33,475 nt of DNA from an uncultured Rhodospirillales bacterium (GTDB taxonomy: Bacteria > Pseudomonadota > Alphaproteobacteria > Acetobacterales > Acetobacteraceae). Location of the stretch: the NCBI GenBank assembly GCA_903881515.1, contig CAIRTN010000269.1, positions 1-33,475 of the forward strand, in the 5' to 3' direction. This document shows, piece by piece, positions 1 to 7,109 of the stretch. The notes beneath the pieces were generated by a model. It saw only the letters and a list, made by a program, of their open reading frames with translations, did not search any database and was not told where the DNA came from. Both the position numbers and the translations under genes were made by a program. The stretch's first letter is position 1, and the number at the start of each line of letters is the position of its first letter.

Positions 1-96
1 CACCCCAACGCGCACATCAGCAAAAAAATTCACCCGCCCCGCATTTTTCCCTTTCCATCAGTACATAAGTTAGTTAAAACACCTTCAATGGTTATA

Positions 97-654
97 ATGC
101 CTCCGGCCCTCATCGCGTCTGGCCACCTCAAAACCCTCGTCGCCCGTGTGCGGCACGCCGGCGGAGCTGTGTCCGAAGCCATCCTGATCTGGCTGGCCCT
201 GCGCCAGCTTTTCGAATCGCTGGAAAATCTGTTCAGCGCCTGGCGCAACGGTGAGCTGCCGCCGCCGCTGCCGGTCATCGCACCGGTCGCCCTGCCGGCC
301 CCTGCGCGCACCCCGCTCCCCGTTTCCCGTACCGCCACCCGGCGTCGCACCCCCTCGCGCCCGCGCGCCGCGCGCCCGGCCCCTGCCGCCACGGCACAGA
401 TATTCACGCCGACGCGCCCCCGCCCGCCCCAACCCGGGCCGGCCAGCCCCGCGCAGCTCAACCCGTTCCCCGCACGGCCAATCGCCGGATTTTCGCGAAA
501 AAGCTACTCAGGCGCCGGGGGAGACATGCGCTCTAATTGTTCCGTTTACGGAACTATCAGCCTTCGGCCTCAGGCGCCACCGGCAGCCAGATCGAGAAAC
601 GCATCCCCTGGCCATCACCGCTCTCGATCAAAAGCTGCCCGCGATGCCGGTTGA
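97..654 (+). CDS. Small Pro/Arg-rich hypothetical protein
   Basis: I do not know a function. About 50 N-terminal residues form amphipathic helical sequence (ASGHLKTLVARVRHAGG, then LRQLFESLENLFSAWRNGELP). A long Pro/Arg/Ala-rich low-complexity tail follows. The helical part does not look like chance translation of GC-rich DNA, so I take the gene as real. The start may be ATG 97 or ATG 88; neither has a good ribosome binding site. The reading frame runs on to 654, about 98 bp into the 3' end of the convergent histidine kinase gene, so the true C-terminus is doubtful and a frameshift near 480-540 is possible. From memory, proteins of this style occur in several copies in Acetobacteraceae genomes. 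The Pro-rich gene at the other edge of the window is similar in character. Confidence 0.45.
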   Translation: MPPALIASGHLKTLVARVRHAGGAVSEAILIWLALRQLFESLENLFSAWRNGELPPPLPVIAPVALPAPARTPLPVSRTATRRRTPSRPRAARPAPAATAQIFTPTRPRPPQPGPASPAQLNPFPARPIAGFSRKSYSGAGGDMRSNCSVYGTISLRPQAPPAARSRNASPGHHRSRSKAARDAG

Positions 655-1918
655 CGATGTGTTTGACGATCGCCAACCCCAGCCCGGTGCCGCCGGTGGC
701 GCGCCCGCGGGCCTTATCCACCCGGTAGAACCGCTCGGTCAGCCGCGGCAGATGCTCCTTGGCGATGCCCGGCCCGTCATCGTGCACCTGCAACACCAGC
801 CCCGGCCGCGCCGGCCAGCGTCCGCCGCTGGCGGTGCTCAGGCTCACCACCACCGTGCCACCCTCGCGGCCGTATTTCACCGCGTTGTCGATCAGATTGC
901 TGACCACCTGCGCCATCTGCTCGTCATCGGCCACCACCAGCGGCACCTGCGCCTCAGTGGGCAGCACCAGCGTCACCCGCCGCGCCGCCAGCCTGGGCTC
1001 GAACCCCGCCGCCACCCGCGTGATCACCGCGGCCAGATCGACACTGTCCGATGGCGGCTGATGCTCGTTCAGCTCGATGCGCGACAGGCTCAGCAGGTCG
1101 TCGATCAGCCGCGCCATGCGCGCCGCCTGCTCGGCCATGATGCCCAGGAAGCGGATCTGCGCCGGCGGGTCGTCCGCCGCCGGGCCGAGCAGCGTGTCGA
1201 TGAAACCGATCAGGCTGGACAGCGGCGTGCGCAATTCGTGGCTGGCATTGGCGACGAAATCCGCCCGCATCCGCTCCACCCGCTTCTCCCGCGTGCGGTC
1301 GGACAGCAACACCAGCGCCTGCCCGCCATCGGCCAGCGGCGGATCGAGGAAGATCACCGACGCCCGCACCTCGCGGTCCACCGGCACCGGCAATTGCAGA
1401 TCCACCGCCTGCGGCGCGCGCGTCTTCCACGCCAGGTCAATCGCCCCGCGCAGCACGGGATGGCGCAGCACCGCGGCGATATCGGTGCCATAGGCCACCC
1501 GCGCGGCGGCATTGGCGCGGCGCACCGCGCGGTCGGCGCCCAGCACCAGCAGCGGGTCGGGAAGGCGTTCGACGATCGCCTCGGTGGCGCGGAACATCTC
1601 TTCCACCTGGGTCGCCCGCGCCGCCAGCGAGCGCGACAGCCGTTCCACCCCGCGCGCCAGCCGCGCGATGGTGCCGGTCCAGGGCTCGGTGGCCGAGCGC
1701 TGCAAAGCCTTGCTGTTCTCCAGCATGGCGTGGCGCAGCGTATCGGCCAGCTTGTCGGTATCGCGCTGCCAGACCAGCGCCAGCGCCGCCGCCGGCAGGC
1801 CAACGGCCGCCAGCATCACTCCGGCCGCCACCCCGCCGATCAGCCCGCCGCCCCACAGCCCGAGCAGCGCCAGCACCGGCACGCCGGCAATCCCGCAGAA
1901 CAGCAGCAGGGCACGCAT
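557..1918 (-). CDS. phoR: PhoR-like two-component sensor histidine kinase
   Basis: Membrane histidine kinase of 453 aa. Residues 1-50 form two hydrophobic segments. Residues 105-205 look like a PAS-type sensor region. The HisKA domain carries the phospho-acceptor His227 (ASHELRTP). The ATPase domain shows an N box (NLIDNAVKYG, 341-350), G1 (DDGPGI, about 380-385), F box (RFYRV) and G2 (GGTGLGLAIVK, 409-419). Short N-terminal anchor, single PAS and the SSLIGFIDTL context after the His are typical of PhoR, the phosphate-starvation sensor. No phoB, pst or phoU gene is in the window, so kinase is certain but PhoR is an inference. The start lies 9 bp after the stop of the LpoA-like gene, so the two are probably cotranscribed. 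No strong ribosome binding site precedes the start, which suggests translational coupling. Confidence 0.85.
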   Translation of the reverse strand: MRALLLFCGIAGVPVLALLGLWGGGLIGGVAAGVMLAAVGLPAAALALVWQRDTDKLADTLRHAMLENSKALQRSATEPWTGTIARLARGVERLSRSLAARATQVEEMFRATEAIVERLPDPLLVLGADRAVRRANAAARVAYGTDIAAVLRHPVLRGAIDLAWKTRAPQAVDLQLPVPVDREVRASVIFLDPPLADGGQALVLLSDRTREKRVERMRADFVANASHELRTPLSSLIGFIDTLLGPAADDPPAQIRFLGIMAEQAARMARLIDDLLSLSRIELNEHQPPSDSVDLAAVITRVAAGFEPRLAARRVTLVLPTEAQVPLVVADDEQMAQVVSNLIDNAVKYGREGGTVVVSLSTASGGRWPARPGLVLQVHDDGPGIAKEHLPRLTERFYRVDKARGRATGGTGLGLAIVKHIVNRHRGQLLIESGDGQGMRFSIWLPVAPEAEG

Positions 1919-1927
1919 CGGTCGGAC

Positions 1928-3205
1928 TCAGAAGCCGGGCGCGGCAACGGAATCCGGCGGCGGCTCCACCAGCATCGGCCCGCCGCGCTCGATGCGATAC
2001 AGCGCCAGCCCGCGCCGCACGGTGCCATCGGTCTGCAACGCCAGCACACCATCCACCCCGGCGAAGCCTTCCGGCCGGCACAGCGCCGCCATGCTGAACC
2101 CGCCCTCGGCGGCCAGCACCCGGGCGATCGAGGCGGCGTCATAGGCGAAATCCGCCAGGCCAGGCGCCGGGGCCGAATACGCAGCCTGATAATCCGCCAC
2201 GAACCCGGCCCGCGCCGCCGGATCGGGCGCGGCATACCAGGCGCCCGGCAGCTTCGCCTCGCCCAAGGCGCGCGGCGCCGCCCACAGCGCGGGGCCAATC
2301 ACCTGCACCCCAGGCGGATCGAGGTCGTAATACGGCACCCAGCTGGCCAAGGTGGCCAGCGGTTCGCCGATATCGGCCAGCACCAGCATATCGATCGGCG
2401 CCGGCGGGATCGGCGTTTTCACCAGTTCGGCGGCCAGCTTGCGGCCTTCGGCATCGCGCTTGGCGCGCGCCGCGCGGATCTGCGCGTCCAGCGGCCCGCG
2501 CCGGCTGGCGTAGCCGGAGATGTCGCGCATCGTCGAACTGATCCCGCCGATGCTGCCGTCGTGGAAACGGATATCGGGCGCCGGCAGGTTGGCGCTGCTG
2601 GCCGTCCGTTCGATCGCCAACGCCATCACATGGCCGAAATCGCTTTCCGGCAGCACCGCGCCGACGCGCTGCTTGCCCTGCGCCACCGCCGCGGCCAAAG
2701 CCCGGCGCACCTGCTGCGCCGGGGTGATCCCCAGCACCCACACCCCCGGCTGCGCCTGCGCGGCGTCCGAGGTGAATGCCAGCATCGGCACCCCGGCCGC
2801 CCGGCTCACCGCTGCCGCGGCGGCGGTATCGCCGGTCGTCAGCGGCCCGAGAATGATGCCCGCGCCGGCGGCAATCGCCGCGCGCGCCGCCTCGGCCGCA
2901 CCGGCGCCGGTATCGCGCACGTCGAGAACCGGCGAACCGGGGGCGGACAGCGCCAGCTTCGCCGCATTCGCCAACGCCTCGCCCAGCGCCGCATTCGGCC
3001 CGCTCAGCGGCACCAGCAAGGCCACCCCGCGCCCGTTATTCATCATGGGCTGGAAAATGCTCGGCTCGGTCGCTACCAGCGGGGCCGCCACCGGCGGGCG
3101 CAGCACGGATTGCGCGCGTTGCGTCTCCACCCGCGGTGCCTGTGGGGCGCCACAGCCAACCAATGCTAGGATGCCGCCCAGGAGATAAAATGTCCGACGA
3201 CGCAT
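1928..3205 (-). CDS. LpoA-like penicillin-binding-protein activator lipoprotein
   Basis: 425-aa lipoprotein with a type II signal: MRRR, a hydrophobic stretch and lipobox LVGC (Cys18). The body resembles the periplasmic leucine-binding fold (VALLVPLSGPNAALGEALANAAKLAL; GIILGPLTTGD; LAFTSDAAQAQPGVWVLG). That is the C-terminal half of LpoA, the outer-membrane lipoprotein that stimulates PBP1A in gammaproteobacteria. The N-terminal TPR half of LpoA is absent, as expected for alphaproteobacterial members. Gene order supports the call, because rsmI lies divergently next to lpoA in E. coli too. The start at 3205 is chosen because it gives a clean lipoprotein signal and a GAGGCGGG ribosome binding site about 8 bp upstream. 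The first 16 bp overlap the start of rsmI on the other strand. Confidence 0.8.
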   Translation of the reverse strand: MRRRTFYLLGGILALVGCGAPQAPRVETQRAQSVLRPPVAAPLVATEPSIFQPMMNNGRGVALLVPLSGPNAALGEALANAAKLALSAPGSPVLDVRDTGAGAAEAARAAIAAGAGIILGPLTTGDTAAAAAVSRAAGVPMLAFTSDAAQAQPGVWVLGITPAQQVRRALAAAVAQGKQRVGAVLPESDFGHVMALAIERTASSANLPAPDIRFHDGSIGGISSTMRDISGYASRRGPLDAQIRAARAKRDAEGRKLAAELVKTPIPPAPIDMLVLADIGEPLATLASWVPYYDLDPPGVQVIGPALWAAPRALGEAKLPGAWYAAPDPAARAGFVADYQAAYSAPAPGLADFAYDAASIARVLAAEGGFSMAALCRPEGFAGVDGVLALQTDGTVRRGLALYRIERGGPMLVEPPPDSVAAPGF

Positions 3206-4101
3206 GCGACCCGCCTCACCCAGAACCTGAACCCGATCAACCCGCGCCGGGCGTTGCCCAGGCGCAGGCCGGTCTTGTGCTTGTTTCAACCCCGATCGGC
3301 AACCTCGCAGATTTCAGCCGCCGCGCGGTGGCCGCATTGGAGCACGCCGATCTCGTGCTGTGCGAAGACACCCGTGTGACATCGCGCCTGCTGCTCGCCT
3401 ATGGCATTAGCACACGCACCGCCCCACTGCATGAGCATAACGAGGACAGCCGTATTCCCGGCATCCTGGCGATGCTGCGCGCCGGCAAATCGGTGGCCCT
3501 GGTCAGCGATGCCGGAACGCCTCTGGTGTCCGACCCCGGCTACCGCCTGGTCCGCGCCGCCATCGCCGAAGACCTTCCGGTCGGCGGCATTCCCGGCCCC
3601 AACGCCGCTCTGCTCGGCCTGACGCTGTCCGGCCTGCCGCCGCACCCGTTCATGTTCCTCGGCTTCGCACCGCCCAAGGCCGCCGCCCGCCGCGTCGCGC
3701 TGGCCGGCATCCGCGCCATGGAAACCGCCGGGCTGACGGCCACGCTGATCTGGTACGAGGCGCCGCACCGTCTCGCCGAATTCCTCGCCGCCCTCGCCGA
3801 AGCCCTCGGCCCCCGCCCGGCCGCCGTGGCGCGCGAACTGACCAAGCGGTTCGAGGAAGTCCGCCGCGCACCGCTCGATGTGCTGGCCGCGCATTACGCC
3901 GAACATCAGGCGCGCGGCGAAATCACCGTCATCGTCGGCCCGCCAGAGGATTCGGCCCCCGTTGCCCCCGACCTCGATGCCCAGCTTGAGGCCGCGCTCG
4001 CCGATCACAGCCTGAAGGAAGCCGTCGCCCTGGTGACGGCCGCGACCGGACTGCCGCGCAAGCAGGTCTATGCGCGTGCGCTGACTTTGGGCTCTAGGTG
4101 A
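3190..4101 (+). CDS. rsmI: 16S rRNA (cytidine1402-2'-O)-methyltransferase
   Basis: RsmI methylates the 2'-OH of C1402 in the 16S rRNA decoding centre using S-adenosylmethionine. The 303-aa protein has the tetrapyrrole-methylase fold motifs: VSTPIGNLADFSRRA (33-46), LCEDTR, LVSDAGTPLVSDPGY (104-118), IPGPNAAL (134-141), FLGFAPPK and WYEAPHRL. The start ATG at 3190 has AGGAG at 3180-3184. The first about 25 residues are acidic and Pro-rich, before the conserved domain. The gene is divergent from the LpoA-like gene with overlapping 5' ends, and its last 8 bp overlap convergently with the creatininase-family gene. The yraN (UPF0102) gene that often follows rsmI is not present. Confidence 0.95.
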   Translation: MSDDACDPPHPEPEPDQPAPGVAQAQAGLVLVSTPIGNLADFSRRAVAALEHADLVLCEDTRVTSRLLLAYGISTRTAPLHEHNEDSRIPGILAMLRAGKSVALVSDAGTPLVSDPGYRLVRAAIAEDLPVGGIPGPNAALLGLTLSGLPPHPFMFLGFAPPKAAARRVALAGIRAMETAGLTATLIWYEAPHRLAEFLAALAEALGPRPAAVARELTKRFEEVRRAPLDVLAAHYAEHQARGEITVIVGPPEDSAPVAPDLDAQLEAALADHSLKEAVALVTAATGLPRKQVYARALTLGSR

Positions 4102-4873
4102 CCGTCTCGTGGTCCCAGGGCAGCGCCCACATCCCCTCATCGCCCAGCTTGGCCGCGATGGTGTCACTGATCGCCTCCAGCAGGCGTTGCCCCTTCTCGG
4201 CGCTCGCCGCCTCCGGATTGCCGACCACGCCCGACGACGACACCGCGCCCAGGGTGCGCCAGCGATAGATGCCGGGCGGCATGTCCGGCGCCTGGTTCGA
4301 CTTCGCCAGCGGTATCCGCGCCTCGGCCACCAGTTCCGGCCGCACCGCCATCATCATCGCGGTCTCCGCCTCGCAGGCATGCAGCACGTTGCCCTGGGTC
4401 TCCAGGATCGCGCCGATCGCCTCGGCGGCGGCGTACCAGTAGGTGAACTCGACAATCGGCGCCCGGTATTTCGGCGTCAGCTCATCGGTCACCGAACGCA
4501 TCAGGTTCTCGTTGCCGCCATGCCCGTTCAGCAGCACGACGCGCTTGAAGCCATGCCGCAGCACCGATTTAACGATCTGCTCCAGCACCGCGCAGAAGGT
4601 CGGCAGGTCGAGCGTGATGGTGCCGCCGAAGCTCATGTGATGCTCCGACACCCCGGTCCACAGATTGGGCAGCACCAGCGCTGGATGCCCGGCTTTGACC
4701 AGCTTGCGCGCTGTCCGCAGGGCGACCTGTTCGCCCAGCATCGAATCCACTTCCACCGGCAGATGCGGCCCGTGCTGTTCGATCGACCCCACCGGCAGGA
4801 TGACGATCGCGTCCTGTTTCGCCGCGGCACGCAACTGATCGGCGCGGAGCTTGCGCCATTCGACCTCGCTCAT
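4094..4873 (-). CDS. Creatininase-family amidohydrolase
   Basis: 259-aa metal-dependent hydrolase of the creatininase family, whose members hydrolyse cyclic or linear amides or act in cofactor maturation (MftE, formamide hydrolases). Visible metal and active-site motifs are PVGSIEQHGPHLP (Glu32, His34), Asp43, LNGHGGNEN (115-123) and HACEAET (165-171). The start at 4873 is preceded by GAGAGGG and overlaps the stop of the upstream gene as ATGA, so the genes are translationally coupled. It is the last gene of a three-gene operon (6032 to 4094). The substrate cannot be read from sequence. The dioxygenase-family and two-repeat neighbours suggest a catabolic amidohydrolase rather than creatinine breakdown. 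Confidence 0.88.
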   Translation of the reverse strand: MSEVEWRKLRADQLRAAAKQDAIVILPVGSIEQHGPHLPVEVDSMLGEQVALRTARKLVKAGHPALVLPNLWTGVSEHHMSFGGTITLDLPTFCAVLEQIVKSVLRHGFKRVVLLNGHGGNENLMRSVTDELTPKYRAPIVEFTYWYAAAEAIGAILETQGNVLHACEAETAMMMAVRPELVAEARIPLAKSNQAPDMPPGIYRWRTLGAVSSSGVVGNPEAASAEKGQRLLEAISDTIAAKLGDEGMWALPWDHETVT

Positions 4874-5229
4874 CCCAGTGCCCTCTCGCTGATCTCCGGC
4901 AGCATCGAGGTATCGAGCGGCAGGATCTCCCCCATCCACAACGGATTCTTCGTGTGATCGTCCAGTGGCCGCAGCGTGTCGGGATGCAGCAGCACGGTCA
5001 GCCCCTGCCGGTTCACCGCGATGAACGGCGCCAGCGTGGCGAACAGCTCGGGCGCGAACGCCACCTGATACATCGGGATCGGATGCGGCCCGACCGGACG
5101 GTCATGCACACGGCCCATCATCGCCGAAGGCCAGCCGGTCGTTATCTGTTCGCGCAATCGCAGCGCGGTTTCCCTTGTTTCCGGCGAGTTGAAGTAGATA
5201 TGCGCGTGCCAGCCAACGATCTCGCTCAT
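4870..5229 (-). CDS. DOPA 4,5-dioxygenase family protein
   Basis: 119-aa protein with the pattern of the small DOPA 4,5-dioxygenase family, which performs extradiol cleavage of catechols in fungi and plants and has many uncharacterised bacterial members. The features are WHAHIYF near the N-terminus (His8, His10), GPHPIPMYQVAF (His49 in the middle) and GLTVLLHPDT (His82). The three spaced histidines are plausible metal ligands. The start at 5229 has an AAGGAGAC ribosome binding site. Its ATG overlaps the stop of the upstream gene (ATGA), and its own stop overlaps the creatininase-family start in the same way. Such tight coupling implies the three products are needed together. Whether the substrate is a catechol is unknown. 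Confidence 0.82.
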   Translation of the reverse strand: MSEIVGWHAHIYFNSPETRETALRLREQITTGWPSAMMGRVHDRPVGPHPIPMYQVAFAPELFATLAPFIAVNRQGLTVLLHPDTLRPLDDHTKNPLWMGEILPLDTSMLPEISERALG

Positions 5230-6032
5230 GTCGTCTCCTTGTGTGTCCAATCCAGAAGCAACGCCTTCGCAGCATTCCCGACAATAGCGCCCAGCCGAAC
5301 AGCTGTCGGGTTGGCCGCCGAAATCACCCCGTCCTCGAAGGTCGAGCGCGCCTCGCCGATGCGCGCCGACATCGCCGCCACCGTGATCGCCGCGATCCCC
5401 CGCGCCTCCAGCGCCGCCAGCCGGCCGATGCCGGCCTGCTCGATGCCGATGCCGGCATCGTTGAACGCGGCGGCGAACCCCGGCGCGCGGAGCGCCATCG
5501 CCGGATCGCCGCCCACCAGCCCGCCATGCGAGCCGGTAACCACAACCGCGCCGGCATCCTCCGGCAATACCAGCGAAGCCGAATCGATCAGCACCAGATT
5601 GCGCACCGCCCCCTCCGGCCGCAGCACCGCGCGCGCCTCCTCCACCGGCTCCGGGCTTGCGGTGCGCAACGGCGCGGCCAGCATCAGCTCGGCGGCCTCG
5701 CGCACCGGCATCGCCCGCGTCACCCCCAGCGCCTCGGCCACGCTGTTGGCGCGGCTGATCACGCCGCGTTCCATCATATCCGCCGTATCACCGACCCGGG
5801 CCGACAGGTGCGACACCGCAGCCGCGGCCACGCCGAACCCGCCGAGCATGCCGAGCGAGGCCACGCCGGCGCTGGCCATGCCGACGCCCGCGTCATGCAC
5901 GATGAGCGCCCGCACTCCGGCCTGTGCCGCCAGCATCCCCACATAAAGCCCGCCATGCGATCCGGTGACCAGCACCTGTCCCGCCGCCTCGGGCGGCAGC
6001 TTGGTCACCGTCGGCGCGGTGATGATCCGCAT
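5226..6032 (-). CDS. Unrecognised two-repeat protein (TGSHGG / DAGxG / SARxG)
   Basis: I do not recognise this 268-aa family. It is clearly built of two copies of one domain offset by about 143-145 residues. Paired motifs are LPPEAAGQVLVTGSHGG (12-28) and LPEDAGAVVVTGSHGG (156-171); VHDAGVG and FNDAGIG (about 45-51 and 190-196); LSARVGD and MSARIGE (76-82 and 221-227); RGVISRAN and DGVISAAN (89-96 and 234-241). No signal peptide or membrane segment is seen, so it is probably cytosolic. The conserved Ser-His-Gly and Asp-Ala-Gly motifs suggest an enzyme or ligand-binding fold. The start at 6032 has GGGGGGAGGAAAG upstream. It heads a coupled operon with the dioxygenase-like and creatininase-family genes and is divergent from the E1 alpha gene. 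Confidence 0.75.
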   Translation of the reverse strand: MRIITAPTVTKLPPEAAGQVLVTGSHGGLYVGMLAAQAGVRALIVHDAGVGMASAGVASLGMLGGFGVAAAAVSHLSARVGDTADMMERGVISRANSVAEALGVTRAMPVREAAELMLAAPLRTASPEPVEEARAVLRPEGAVRNLVLIDSASLVLPEDAGAVVVTGSHGGLVGGDPAMALRAPGFAAAFNDAGIGIEQAGIGRLAALEARGIAAITVAAMSARIGEARSTFEDGVISAANPTAVRLGAIVGNAAKALLLDWTHKETT

Positions 6033-6113
6033 CTTTCCTCCCCCCGCATGGACGCTGATTCCCGGCCCATGCTAGCAATCCAACCCCAGCTGCAAGCAAG
6101 AAACGGAACGTCC

Positions 6114-7109
6114 ATGTCCAGCCTCCGCAACACCGACATCGCGCGGCTGCGCGCGCATCATCGCCTGATGTGGCGCATCCGCAAGCTGGAAGAAGCTGCG
6201 CTGCGCGGATTGAAGGCCGGGGTGGTGCTCGGCGCCATTCACCCGTCGATCGGGCAGGAAGCCGTGGCCGCAGGCGCCGTGGGCAATCTGCGACGCGACG
6301 ACATCCTGCTGTCCACCCATCGCGGCCATGGCCACACATTGGCCAAGGGTGCCGACAGCGAGGCGATGCTGCGCGAGCTGTTCGGCCGCGTCGGCGGTAC
6401 TTGCGGCGGCAAGGGCGGCTCGATGCATATCGCCGATTTCTCGGTCGGCATGTTGGGTGCCAACGGCGTGGTGGGGGCCAATATCGTCATTGCGGCCGGT
6501 TCGGCGCATGCGATCAAGCTGCGCGGCGAGGATCGCGTGGTCTGCTGCATTTTCGGCGATGGCGCGATCAACCGCGGGCCGTTCCTGGAAGGGCTGAACT
6601 GGGCGGCGGTGTTCAAGCTGCCGGTGCTGTTCGTGTGCGAGGACAACGGTTTCGCCGCCACCACCCGGACCTCGACGATGACCGCCGGCGGCGGCCCGGC
6701 GGTGCGCGCCGAGGCGTTCGGCATTCCCGCCACCCTGGTCGACGGCAACGACGTGCAGGCGGTGGACGAAGCCGCCGCCAGGCTGATTGGCGAGATCCGC
6801 GCCGGCGGCGGTCCGCGCTTCCTGCACGCCAAAACTTATCGCCTGACCGGGCATACCGGCGTCGATCCCGCCGCCTATCGCCCGGCCGCAGAGGTTGAGG
6901 CGGCACGTATGCTGGAGCCGATCCTGCGCTGTGCGGAGGTGTTGCGCAGCGCCGGGCTGAGCGAGGCCGAGCTGGAAGCCGACCGTGGTGCTGCCGAAGC
7001 CGAGATGGACATCGCCTATGAAGCGGCGTTCGCCGCCCCCTATCCCGGCCCGGAGGAGGCGTTTCGCGACGTCCAGGATGCCGGCTCGCCTGAGGAGGTC
7101 GCGTTCTGA
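6114..7109 (+). CDS. ThDP-dependent dehydrogenase E1 component, alpha subunit
   Basis: 331-aa alpha subunit of a pyruvate, acetoin or branched-chain 2-oxoacid dehydrogenase E1. It shows the thiamine diphosphate motif starting GDGAINRG (148) and ending EDN (about 178), the RGHGHTLAKG loop (70-79), GGKGGSMHIAD (98-108) and YRLTGHTGVDP. The last is the phosphorylation-loop-like segment seen in AcoA and PdhA types. GGKGGSMH and the overall length resemble acetoin dehydrogenase AcoA or TPP-dependent DCIP reductase. Its stop overlaps the ATG of the beta subunit by one base (TGATG). It is the first gene of the plus-strand cluster, divergent from the two-repeat protein operon. No E2 (lipoyl acyltransferase) or E3 gene is in the window. 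Confidence 0.92.
   Translation: MSSLRNTDIARLRAHHRLMWRIRKLEEAALRGLKAGVVLGAIHPSIGQEAVAAGAVGNLRRDDILLSTHRGHGHTLAKGADSEAMLRELFGRVGGTCGGKGGSMHIADFSVGMLGANGVVGANIVIAAGSAHAIKLRGEDRVVCCIFGDGAINRGPFLEGLNWAAVFKLPVLFVCEDNGFAATTRTSTMTAGGGPAVRAEAFGIPATLVDGNDVQAVDEAAARLIGEIRAGGGPRFLHAKTYRLTGHTGVDPAAYRPAAEVEAARMLEPILRCAEVLRSAGLSEAELEADRGAAEAEMDIAYEAAFAAPYPGPEEAFRDVQDAGSPEEVAF

Noticed and set aside
93-98. TATAAT as a -10 box near the left edge
   Set aside because: It overlaps both possible start codons of the 97-654 gene and has no acceptable -35 at 16-18 bp.
251-3169. A 972-codon open frame on the plus strand
   Set aside because: It lies antisense to the clearly real histidine kinase and LpoA-like genes. 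It is full of Arg/His/Gln/Pro low-complexity translation with no motif, a usual by-product of GC-rich codon bias.
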